Source: Glandiceps talaboti (taxonomy: Eukaryota > Hemichordata > Enteropneusta > Spengelidae). Taken from it: DNA of 52,500 nucleotides. The stretch spans positions 13,535,001 to 13,587,500 of the forward strand of contig NC_135553.1 in assembly GCF_964340395.1 (NCBI RefSeq), given 5' to 3'. The position numbers and the translations under genes are program-made. This document shows, piece by piece, positions 41,456-52,500 of this stretch. Below the pieces are notes generated by a model, which worked only from the letters and a program-made list of their open reading frames with translations, made no database searches and was not told the origin of the DNA. Positions within the stretch are counted from its first letter, which is position 1, and each line of letters opens with the position of its first letter.

Positions 41456-41818
41456 AGCCCGTTACTGGTTAGTGTTGCTCTGCTTGATACAACCACACAG
41501 AATCCAATAAGAAAATGGACATTCTACACTTTAAGATACAAGATTGCAATTTATATTTCTTGCTACATTTTGTCTAAATGGAATAAACTTTTTAAACATA
41601 CTGCAACTAGACGCAGACATTCGGACGTCAATGGTTTTTTTTTATGTCTGCATTTGATGTCTGCATGGTGGCACGTTAGTTCATTTCACTTTAAAATGTA
41701 GCAAGAATCTGTAAAATCATTCAATCTTGCAATCTTAAAGTAACGTGTAGTTTCTGTTTGGTTTCTGCATGTTTCTGTCAAACAGAGCCAGTGAACGCTA
41801 ATACGCGTACGAAACGGG
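41456..41818. mobile_element. Foldback (MITE-like) element, copy 2
   Basis: The left arm (about 41456-41575) and right arm (about 41695-41818) are inverted copies of each other and match the arms of the element at 5101-5444. The core CATTCTACACTTTAAGATA is shared with copy 1 apart from one base (AATTC there). The central part carries GTCTGCGTC-type sequence in opposite orientation to copy 1, suggesting that the centre inverted or that the whole element is nearly symmetric. Confidence 0.65.
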
Positions 41819-42422
41819 TTGACTAGCACAACAGAACGCATTATAATCGACAACACCAATGCGATCCCAACCACATTGACACCGTCTATTGTCAGCAGAT
41901 AATGTAACTTTTAACTCCGCCTAAACTTTGCATGACTTCACAAACCTCCAAAACACAAGCAGGTACAATTCACAGATTGGATGACAATCCATCAATTTCA
42001 AAGATAACTGTTCGGGAAAAAATTACTTTACAGCTGCACCGAACAAACTTGATTCAAACGAATTGCATTGATATGTTTTATCAAGATTGATAAAACGGTA
42101 ATAATATAGCAACATTTACTACTCATTTACCTAAATCACCTCTGTCTCAAGGTGGAATGTATCTTCGTTATCATTCTCGTAGCATATTTGCCGAACCTAA
42201 ACACACAGTTTAGGTCATGTTCATGGTTTTGATGTTGAACGATTAGAACGCAAATCTGCCTTAATTGATTTAAATGTGTCGGTTTATTGCTGATATCACA
42301 CCACTCAACGGCATGGTATTGACGTGACATAGCATCAAATGTGGCAACGCGATTATCTGCCGAAAATGTTAGATTGGGCAAACTTGAATTCATTTACATG
42401 TACTGTCTGATGATATATAGTG

Positions 42423-42956
<534 letters not shown>

Positions 42957-43832
42957 ACTCGGTGAGTATCAATCTGCTAAGACAGTGCTCTATACCGCAG
43001 TGGCAGAGCGTGAAACTCCGAGTTACAACCAAGAAAGAGTTCCAGTACTATCAAACCTATATATATATACGCACTCACATTGAATGAAATTGAAGTGAAA
43101 CAAACATAGAATCACAACATTTGACTCTTCACCATATAAAGTACAACACAGTGACGTCATAAAGCCAGTTTCAATGACTCTTAACTTATTTTCAGACGAT
43201 GGTGGCACCAGGTCAGCATTCACTATGCTCTAGGTCATGTGACTTGCCTTAATGGTTTTAAATTGAAGCCAAAGGGCCAAAACATGTCAGCCAAACCATA
43301 ACCCCAATGTTTTAATTCAGACACCTTTAAAACAAATTAACGTGGTGTTCCCACGAAATGCTGTCAATTTTTGGTCAATAGACTTACCTATCTTATAGGT
43401 AAAGGACGTCTTTTTTTAAACTAATGATTCAGAACCTAGATCATACTGTAAACAACGTACGCGATTCATCGATTAACGGCCCTGTAGACTAGATAATCGT
43501 GACCCTGCTAAAAATGTTATACCGGTTTTCGAAAACAACAACCTTGCCACCGACGTTCTACCAATCATAATGTCGACGTTTTCGACGTGAAATAAAGAAC
43601 GTTTGGTTTTGAGATTTACCGATACATTTTTACTTACCTAAATCTACGTAATGAGGTGGGTGACAAATCAAGATCATAAGTATTTATAATATGTTTATGG
43701 TTTTTAAACAATTATTTTTATGATATTGATGGCTTATAAAGAAATAACATATAAATTTTGCACCTGATATGATAATAAATATGTAAAATCAATCATTTAT
43801 ATACGAAATCAATTGTTATCTCTTTAATGCAG

Positions 43833-44033
43833 TGGAGAGAATACCTTAAGTCAATGGGAATCGCCGTACAGTCTGTTGCCAAGTATCAAAACTATAGAAC
43901 CGAGTTGTACCAGTTTACTCACCCGCATGCATTTACTGGCAACTGTGAATGCCGCATACAGCCAACCCCACAGCTGGATGGAAAGCTGACAGTGCAGAAA
44001 CACCTGAGCTGTCACCACAAAACTTCAAATTAG
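43833..44033 (+). CDS. Candidate 3'-terminal coding exon, unknown product
   Basis: A pyrimidine-rich run ending TTTAATGCAG at 43832 looks like a splice acceptor. From TGG at 43833 there are 66 sense codons to TAG at 44031-44033. The first residues are WREYLKSMGIAVQSVAKYQN. A later Cys-x-Cys and a Cys-His-His lie near the end. Third-position G+C is about 52% by my count, above the AT-rich surroundings. AATAAA follows 11 bases after the stop, and a GT-rich stretch (TGTGAATGTGTGT) lies just beyond, as at a cleavage site. The only ATG in frame ahead of it overlaps the acceptor. I do not recognise the family. Upstream exons were not identified, so the gene is partial. It could still be a chance frame. 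Confidence 0.45.
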   Translation, partial: WREYLKSMGIAVQSVAKYQNYRTELYQFTHPHAFTGNCECRIQPTPQLDGKLTVQKHLSCHHKTSN

Positions 44034-44044
44034 TCGCAAAGCCC

Positions 44045-44050
44045 AATAAA
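44045..44050 (+). terminator. AATAAA poly(A) signal of the candidate terminal exon
   Basis: AATAAA starts 12 bases after the last base of the TAG stop, and a T/G-rich run begins about 11 bases beyond the hexamer. Together they would give a very short 3' UTR of about 35 bases. Confidence 0.45.
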
Positions 44051-44069
44051 CAGAAAATCTGTGAATGTG

Positions 44070-46169
44070 TGTCGACGATGATGTTCGGACTGTGAGTAAT
44101 TAGCGAGTGTGTTGATGCCACACTCCGTGTATAAACTAAGCATGGTTAATGTGTATGGTGAACCTTGACCTGCCGAGGACGAGGATGCGATGACGTCATT
44201 ATCGGAAGACAGATCATACTTAGTGCGTTGATTAGTCTCTCCAATTCTTTCCTCACCGTTTGTGTTTTGAATGATTTTTTTTGTGTGGATTTTGATGTGT
44301 TATCTTGGGTTTAATCATCTAATATAAATTTAAAGTTAAATGAAGAGCGAATTATAGTCACGTTTGTCTAGCTGTACGAACAGGAAATGGGTGAAAATTC
44401 TGAATTTCACTTTTTTTAATCTTATTTTTTTCTTTTAGTAAAATGTAGTACTATAGAAGGTAAATAGTTCAAATATGAATTCTTTGCACGGCCACTGATA
44501 TACAACTTGCATCAAACGTTTTTACCGTGACCGAAACTATATATATATGATCTCATAATGACCGTTATTAAAATCACCATTCAGACATTACCAAATGTTA
44601 CCGAATGATTTCGTATTTATTCTATGGTTTTTTTTTTTAAAGTTTCGAAACAAATTGTATATCAGATTTCGTATAAATTGATGGAAGTGAGAAAATGTTT
44701 GATAAGGATAAATGCGCAATGACGGTTGTAATGGTATTTATTGACGGTTACTGCAAATATGATATGAAAACGTTGATTGTTGAAATTTAGTCATTGTCTA
44801 GCCGTTCATCGAATCGCTTCACGTTAGAAATACTGTTGTGACAAACTATTTTCGGCACAAGATTTAGAGGCCTACTCTGGCAGTTGTCTGATGACCTGTA
44901 ACCTCTCCAATGCATGCGCACATTTTTCACGCGGCCAATGTCAACTTCTTGGATGACCCATGCCAGACGATAACGAAGTATATCAATTTCGAGTAGCACG
45001 ATAATATGTTGAATTAGCTATGAACCTGGCAGGAAGAACGATGTGTTTACCGACTCCGTTAAACTTCAAACAAGATATTGGCCGCAAATTGACAGCTCTA
45101 TAAAGAAGCACTTAGAAACAAAATCAGAATCAGTTCAAAGTCGTAAAAATCACCACCAGCTTGACGTGTTTATAACACGACTAAGAACTCGCGTCGTCAA
45201 TTTTGTTAGAATGATATAGGGTGTGATTAACGACAACATCAATGTTGAGAGTTTGATAGCCGAAAGATGGCGAATGCTGTTTGATTTTGACACACAAAGA
45301 TTAAATTTTGTTGAAATTTACGACCAAATGAGTGTAAATCGGAGTTCAATTACTTTGAACCAACGTGCTTCGACATGAAAGCCATGTACACATAATATTT
45401 TCTCCAAGTGTGTGATGTTCTGGTAATCTTGCAATATTCCACTAAGGCCTACAAAAAATATATGATTCCGATTACGCTCAATTTTAGAATAGGTAGGGTA
45501 GGTAATATATTCATGTGTGCGTGTCTAGTTCAGGTAGTTATGTTTTCCGTTGTTTTCCGATATGGTCTCTGTGTTATTGGTTTCTCAGTTCTCATCAGAT
45601 GTACAACCATTACTGATTGGAAGAGCAGTTTCTATTGTCATAAGTTGATGTCAGTTTCCACTATTTCTCGCGAGACTTCACAATTTTCACGATTTTTTTT
45701 CTCAAATACTCAAAATAAAATTTAGGGGCGACAGAGAAAAACTACGTGTAGTTGGGGGTCGGTTAACTGGAACCAAACAATTTTTTTTGTTTATGCCGAA
45801 ATACAAATATATTACTCGAGATAAATGTCTGACTCATTTTATTTGCTGAAAGAATACCGTATACATGTACAAGTACGTTGTTAACATTCTTTGCATATAA
45901 ATGATTACTTCAGATAAACCTTAACCTTGACTTTTCATCTTTTAGAGTCACGGTACCTGATAAATTGTGACATGTTTTTAGTATTTTTGTTCACACTATA
46001 AGATATGAAGTACCCTTTTTTGTTTTCACAAACTTGTTTGTGTACCCGGCTATTGTTCTATGAGTTAGTGTCTATGATTGGCTAATTAGGCTGAAAACAC
46101 ACGCAGTCAGATATGTTATGACATACAATTAGTATCATGAAACATCATGACACAAAACATTGTCTGGGT
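44070..46169. other. AT-rich non-coding DNA, contains interspersed repeat copy B
   Basis: No supported gene. A perfect TGACGTCA at 44191-44198, shortly after the candidate terminal exon. Confidence 0.5.
45516..45791 (+). repeat. Interspersed repeat, copy B
   Basis: Second copy of the repeat at 28023-28300, same orientation, about 17.5 kb away. It ends in a T-rich run after GGAACCAAACAA. The two copies differ by many substitutions and short indels, so the duplication is not recent. Confidence 0.75.
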
Positions 46170-46460
46170 GACAAACATCGTACCAACGGTGTTACATTTT
46201 GTCGTGTGCCGCGACAAAACTCGTACCAACAGTGCTACATTTTACCGTCTGGTTCAACAAAAATCGTACCAACAGTGCTACATTTTACCGTCTGGTTCAA
46301 CAAAAATCGTACCAACAGTACTTACTACCATACATTTTCTCATCTGGCTCGACAAAAATCGTACCAACATTGCTACATTTTGTCGTCTGGCTCGACAGAA
46401 ATCGTACCAACATTGCTACATTTTGTCGTCTGGTTCGACAAAAATCTAATAATAAACATT
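46170..46460 (+). repeat. 43-bp minisatellite, about 6 to 7 copies
   Basis: TCGTACCAAC recurs at 46178, 46221, 46264, 46307, 46359 and 46402: spacing 43, except one unit of 52 with a 9-base insertion. Each unit continues with a GCTACATTTT block and TCTGGTTCAAC or TCTGGCTCGAC. Because 43 is not a multiple of 3, all three plus frames are open here. I read these frames as a repeat effect, not coding. Confidence 0.9.
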
Positions 46461-46484
46461 GTACAAATATCGAAAACCAGAGTG

Positions 46485-46570
46485 TATCAATATTGGTACG
46501 ATTTTTGTCGTGCCAGACGATAAGTAGTAGCAATATTGGAAAGATATTTGTCGAACCAGACGATGTTTTG
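46485..46570 (-). repeat. Inverted units of the 43-bp minisatellite
   Basis: TTGGTACGATTTTTGTCGTG and, further on, TTTGTCGAACCAGACGA are the reverse complement of the minisatellite unit, so the array folds back on itself. A diverged single unit also occurs in plus orientation near 49135-49195. Confidence 0.75.
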
Positions 46571-49500
46571 TTTCAGTTAGGTGAGAGTGATTCTACCGTT
46601 TGGTATACAAAATATACAAGTATGAATTGACCAGTTCTGCAAAGTGAACGATGACCAAAAGTTATAATCGTTACGATACTTCTTGTCAAACACCAATTGT
46701 TATCGCGGTAAGGAACATCGAAGCTCAAAGTGTCACGGTTGAAAACGTATGTGAACACAGAATGTGTCACAAACGGGAAATTGGTGGGTTTTAAACAAAA
46801 CAAGATAAGAGCGAGTGTTAAACTTCTAAAGCCAGGTGAACACAACATAATTGAAGTTTGCCCAAATGACTATTGGCCTGGTATTCTTTTTTTCTGTTAT
46901 TTTAATAGTAATTGCGTCCGTCAAAACTGCTCGCAACCGTTCACTTACCGCCATGTTTTGTATTGTAACAAAAGTACAAACCCTATCGCTAAGAATTTTT
47001 GTGAATACCGCGACTTTATCTTTAGACCGTAATCAGATAATTAATTCCTATCGAAGGAATGTATTTTAATAATAAATTCTCTCGAAAGAGGATTATTACT
47101 CCTTATAATGATTATAACCTTGAATTATTACACCGTACGCATCGTCAAAAGAAAGAATTTATTTTGTTCGGAATAATGATGGGATTTTTATCAAGTTTTA
47201 CTAGTTTTAGAAGTCGGTATACGAACCAAGTGAAAATATAGAGAAATGAGTAATACTTTTTTTTCTTTATCTGTCTGAAATCGTGCAAAAATTAAACTGT
47301 TCCAAGAAAAGAAAAAACTTGCGAATTCGTAACAAATGCTATCTATATAATAATATTTTATTCCAAATCTTTTTAGGAATTTTCCGATCTGAAAATCTAT
47401 TTTTTTTTAATTCTCTACTGTCGCGCAAAGAATTGCCTTTCTTGGGACAATAATATTGTATTGTAATGTATTCGTCGAAAATCTCGACATCTAGCTTGTC
47501 GTCGTTACATTCACACAAAAAAATCATACCAGTGTCACAGTAGTGAAATTAAATATAGTTGTGAAAGTTCGCCGAATCGATCTAATTAAAGACGCAGAGT
47601 AAAGCATGATAGGAAGTACCAACCAACAAACCATGTCCGACTTACTTGATTATCACTGAGAGAAAAAAAACTATAAAATAGCCATTTATCTTATAAAATT
47701 CACGAGCGTTTGCTCACTTCAAGGATACTCTAGTCCTTTCTAGACACGGTCTAGGAACTGGTACAGACAAGTACAGTGTAGCAACACTCAATTAGTTGTG
47801 ATTTATGTGATTCGCAGATTTAAATCAGTGTACAAGACTTGCTAACCTCGTTTTCGGTCCTCATATGGTGTGCCTGGACGCACACGTCATCGATTCATCA
47901 ATAAGATTGGGCACCTGGATATTTAGACCGGTGATTTCGCAAGACATTGTTTGCTTGCAAAAAGCTGAACTTTAAAAGTCACAACTTTAACATTAGAAGC
48001 CCGGTTCCGAAAAGGAACAAAATTAAGACGTGAAAAACCTCCAGTTGTCAGGCATAGCTATAGAATAAAGTTGGTTTACAACAAAAGAATGTTTCTGTGT
48101 AATTTTGTATGGATCTAATGATAAGATAACATTGACGCAAGAACCCAGGATTGAATCCCTGAGCCTTTTATGGCAGGCAGGAGAGATATAAATTTTTAAA
48201 ACATTTGTTTTTGAAATTTAGAATATGAAAGTTCATATATACATACATCTGTCACCCCAAATGGAAATATATACTTTTATGACAATCTTGTTATTCAATC
48301 AGCCATTGAGTTCGTATCGTGGAATGTCAACTTATATAAGTGAGATAGTTCTTTACTGCCTCGATGATTAAAAATAGTGAAACAAAGTAAACTAAATTAA
48401 ACTTAGCAAAATGAAACCTGACTCTGCATGGTTTGTCAAGTACGATTTTCAACGATATATGTAGTTTTAAAAATGATGTATTCTTCTAGTTCTAAAATGG
48501 CGCAAACTTTTGATTTCGACATTTCACACCAGACAAAATTGGTGTAACTGAAAGTTATAGTGAGATTGTGTAGAGCCGCCGAAGTATATTAGTCATTTGT
48601 TATTTATGTAATAAATGAAATATTAATTTAGAGAAGTTACTGAACTGGATTATTCAAAGTGTTATAAAGTTTTGCAGACTTATCTATGTGTAGTTCTTTC
48701 AACTTGGATGCTGAAAATATAAGAGTATAATTTTAGAAGTCATTCATCGCAGTTATTCTTACCAGCTTATTCTTAAAAAAATAACTAATAGCATAGTTTA
48801 TTATTCGACTTGAATTTTATCTTCTTGAAGTCCGCCGAGTTGAATTGTCGTATAAACGAGAAATTGAATCTACGACGACGGGCTTGCTTTTTTGAAAAAA
48901 AAAAAAAAATTAAAAAAGGCTTGTAAAACCGGATGAATTATCGACTGTAGGGCTTGTTCTAAATTTGTTTTTGTTTTATCCGTAGAAAATTAATGTTTCT
49001 CATAAATTAGACATCCTTCTGTTACATCGTCCGTCGCCATCGATAAAACTCGGCAACTCTTTACTGTTGAAAAATGTGTCAAAACACAGATGCTCATAGA
49101 AATACAATTAACTAGTTCCACTAACACAGTGTTGGTGCGACAAAAATATAACTTACATTGCTATTAGTACATTTCATCGTCTGGTTGAACTTTTTTCTCC
49201 TAACTTTAGTACATTTGGTACAACGTGGAGGATCTATGATTTTCTTTCCATGTGATATACTAGTCATGATATCTTAGTATCACGTTGTCACACTGCTGTA
49301 AAATGAGTTGGCGATGGTTGGCTAATTTATAAAATAATCGGGTATTTCATAAAAAGAAAACGAAAGTGTAGCAAAGTCAGGAAGAATGATTTTTCATTGA
49401 GACAGAAAAAGCAGAAATGTAACAGAATTAGTCAGACGTTTTCGGTCAAAATGACCGACTCCCATTTTCATTTGAAAAGATATAAAGATTTCTCTGTTTC

Positions 49501-52457
49501 AAAACTACGAATATACGTTTTGAAAAAAGTTGAAAGATGGTATCCTAAACGGCTTAGAATTTGATAAAAATTGATATTTTTCATCGCATGCTCATTTTAC
49601 CCGACAGTGTGGTGTGAGGATGTACTTTTCGAACAAATCACTGGCTATATGCACGCATGTCGCCAGACATCTGCCATATGGACAAAGACGTTCAATAGCG
49701 CGTAGATAGCGCGCGGCGTCTATCCAACAATGATGGAAAAATAACCATATATTCCATAATTAATAAATAAAATATAACAGCGCACTCAACTAAAAAGGTA
49801 AATCTCCGGATATAAGTTTTGCTCTTTGGGCAACACGGTCGATTTGAAAACGAATCCAGATCGAGCGAACAATTAATCGACAGACGCTATTAATCAGAAC
49901 TGTATCAAAAGGCGCATAGAATCTAAGAAATGGTAGGAAGGGCGACAAAATTGATGTCAGAATTGAAATAAACAAATCCTGGAAATTTCAGTGGACCCTT
50001 TATTCACTTACTACACAAAGCTTAACGAATCAAAAATCGTAGCTTCTAAAAAGGTATATATAAGGTATATACCAGAAATTGCGATTCCGCTCTGATTCAC
50101 TGTTCCAGAATATGCTGACAAAAGTTGACACTTTCCATTTAAGTAATTCTTAAATCTTAACCAAATGCCAAAACGCATATTTTCCAGTCGGCATAAAAGC
50201 AGTTCTAAATATTTACGTACTTTCGTTGGCAAGTTAAGCCAAGTTTCCTCTCATGACATTTAGAATTTCAAATACTGCTAAAGAATGAGACATACCTCGT
50301 TAACCAAGCACCGTTCACCACAGCAGATTTTGTGCCTTCTGACAAAAAACAAGATTGACAACCCCTAAAGACTAACTCACAATTTGCACGTGATATATCC
50401 CCTCCCCTTTTTTCAGAGATGAATTATTAAAATGTCAACGTTGATTCAGATGCGTTGTAAATTGACATAGACCCTCCTCAAAGTAGTTTTTGTCTGATGG
50501 ACTGCATGGCACGAGAACGAGCAGCCAGGCATGCTGTTAGCTCTGATATTTGTCTATGTTTGTAGAGGCGTGGTGTCGTGTCTGTCTAGCATGTCACGGC
50601 TGCTAAGCTAACTTTCCCGAGCCAAGTATTTCTGTACAAAGCTTTTGGATCTCAGGAACATTTTTTTTTACAAATATAGGTAAAACTCTTTCAAAACTAT
50701 TAGGGTAGACGCACACTACTGCCAGAAAGTTTTGGAATTCATAACCGACTCCAAGGTGTATACGAACACCAAAATCCCTCTTAAAGCTCAGTTCAGACTG
50801 GACCCCGGTTTTTGGTGTAAAAACCCGTTGTATGTCAGGACTACATGTAGTTGGTTCTGAAAAAAAGACTGATTTCATCTTAAGTCTTCACTGGTAAGAC
50901 ATCGCGATTATGAGAACCTGAGGTGGAACCATAAGTCTTTAGAATATTTTTTATTTATAATGTTGGTGTTAGATCAGAAAAAACTTTGAAATATATGTAA
51001 ATCGCCCTTGTTTCTTAGACTGTGTAACCCCTCTAGGCCGTCCTACTTCTTGTCTGATTGATTGTAGGCCTTGCATCCAAACGACAGCAAAGAGCTGTTC
51101 TTGTTTCAAAAACATCGTTTCACGAAAGATAAACAAGTTGTATTAAGGGCTTTTAGAAAAGTAAAAAATGGTGACATTACTCTGTTAATACTGAAAAGCG
51201 AACTTTTAGTATAATTCAATAACCCAACCCAACCCCCCCAACCCCGCCCACCCGCGTTCCTACTGCGTTTGCTTACTCTAGCATAGATGTAGGTAGGTGC
51301 ATTTACCGTGTACAGATAATTCGAGATTAATTAATGATTGTAAAACTTCACTCGGTATCTCTATGTCTGAGATCGATAGTAATTACTAATGATTTGTTAT
51401 TTTTTAGTTATCTTTAAATGTTGATACATTATTGCAGAAGTCGATCATTTGCTCATTCACTGGTGTTGTCGTTCAGGTGTTCTTTATCCCCAAGCCATGG
51501 CTGTGCGATAAACTTACTGAACATACCGGAATTTTAGATCGATTTTTTCAGAAATGTTAATCCCCTTGCATATGTCTTATCTGATAAAGTTCTCTTTTGT
51601 TACGCCTTGGTTATCTCTTCTTGTGTGCTTATGGACTGAAAATTAGTAAAATGCGGTTACAACTACTGTGTGCAAAGATCTAGAATGTGAGTTTGGGGAT
51701 TTTAAACCATTTTCTGTATTTTTGTGACTGCGAATCAGTTATTACATAAATCATGATTTACGTAATTAATGTCCGTATTTTTATTCCCGTACTTCATTTT
51801 AGCATTTTGAGAGTTCTTGACTGAATGATGCAACTGTACGATGAAACGCCTTCGATAAAGTTTCAAAAATGTCGAAAACTTTGCCATCGAAAGTACAGCT
51901 GAGTTAAATATTGGAAGACCGTTATGATGCGATATATTAAATTTACTTAAAAGTGTATTTTGACACAGACAAGTGGTTTTGAACGTTTATTTTTCCCATA
52001 GTTCTCTACATTATGTGCATATTGGACAAATAAGCATCTAATTAGCATATTTTGTTAAGTTTAAAAACCAACTGTATATTTCATAGTTTGAATTGCTTAT
52101 TAAGAGGAATGGTTTCTCAATTTCGATCAAATATATAATATTCACCTATAACGTCTTTGGAATAAATCTAAGGAATTAGAATGTTCCAACCCCCAACCCC
52201 CCAACCCCCACCTTATAAAGGCAATGAACATTCTATAACCAGATTCACTTGATATGCAAATTACTTCCCAACTATAAATATGTAAATACATATAAAAGGA
52301 ACAGGAGCAAAGCAGTGCGTAGTTCCAGGTAATGCTTCCTCACGTTAAGCCTGTAAGTCACGTAATGATCATATTAACACCGTCCTATTTTACCTTTCAG
52401 CTAACCGTTGACCACCACATATGTACAAATAACTCTAAACAACTCTAAAGAGAGTAT

Positions 52458-52458
<1 letters not shown>
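46571..52458. other. Long AT-rich non-coding stretch
   Basis: No frame with coding composition. Contains a stray minisatellite unit at 49.15 kb and C-rich blocks at 51223-51253 and 52190-52212. Confidence 0.5.
49135..49195 (+). repeat. Diverged stray unit of the 43-bp minisatellite
   Basis: TGCGACAAAAATATAAC, then ACATTGCTATTAGTACATTT and CATCGTCTGGTTGAAC follow the same order as the unit at 46170-46460, with an insertion. Confidence 0.5.

Positions 52459-52500
<42 letters not shown>
52459..52500 (+). repeat. (CT)n microsatellite running off the window
   Basis: Pure CT to the last base; the true length is unknown. Confidence 0.97.

Noticed and set aside
46137-46630. Overlapping frames of 100-143 codons in all three plus frames
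   Set aside because: A 43-bp tandem unit that happens to lack stops cycles through all frames; the repeats have no constraint in any one frame.
48145-48170. GGATTGAATCC resembling a tRNA/SINE B box
   Set aside because: No A box at the right distance and no cloverleaf.

Overview
This is a piece of an animal nuclear genome. It is about 36% G+C, with very sparse coding sequence, long AT-rich non-coding stretches, and a heavy load of pure microsatellites: (CT)n, (CATA)n, (CAGA)n, (TATC)n, (TA)n and (AAGAG)n. It also carries dispersed foldback repeats and candidate exons bounded by GT..AG sites. Nothing is prokaryotic: there are no operons, Shine-Dalgarno sites or dense ORFs. The only recognisable protein resembles vertebrate PERCC1 but is clearly diverged. 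Together with the repeat style this suggests a non-vertebrate animal, probably a marine deuterostome or lophotrochozoan. I cannot fix the phylum from the sequence.

The one confident gene lies on the minus strand at 24688-25503. It is an uninterrupted 271-codon PERCC1-like reading frame. Upstream of it I see a TATA box, an initiator-like site, two tiny upstream ORFs, and CCAAT and GATA motifs. Five conserved blocks match what I remember of vertebrate PERCC1, a gene needed for intestinal enteroendocrine function.

Other coding evidence is weaker. The best is a terminal-exon candidate on the plus strand (43833-44033) with a good acceptor and an AATAAA 11 bases after the stop. Exon-like islands of raised G+C lie near 2.5-2.9, 7.5, 16.1-16.5, 19.5, 20.3, 34.4-34.6 and 36.5-36.9 kb. 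A possible decayed zinc-knuckle reading frame lies at 32.8-33.1 kb. None of these has a recognised product, and I cannot join them into a gene model.

Repeats dominate the rest. Microsatellite clusters lie at 1.2, 8.7, 9.3-9.6, 10.2-11.0, 12.6, 15.6-15.9, 20.9-21.5, 27.1, 28.4-28.7, 29.7, 36.0-36.5, 42.4-43.0 and 52.46 kb onward. A pair of about 350-bp foldback elements sits at 5.1 and 41.5 kb. A pair of about 260-bp interspersed repeats sits at 28.0 and 45.5 kb. A large inverted repeat lies at 30.7-31.1 kb, short near-perfect hairpins at 6.3, 19.1, 27.0, 31.7 and 35.5 kb, and a 43-bp minisatellite with an inverted tail at 46.2-46.6 kb.
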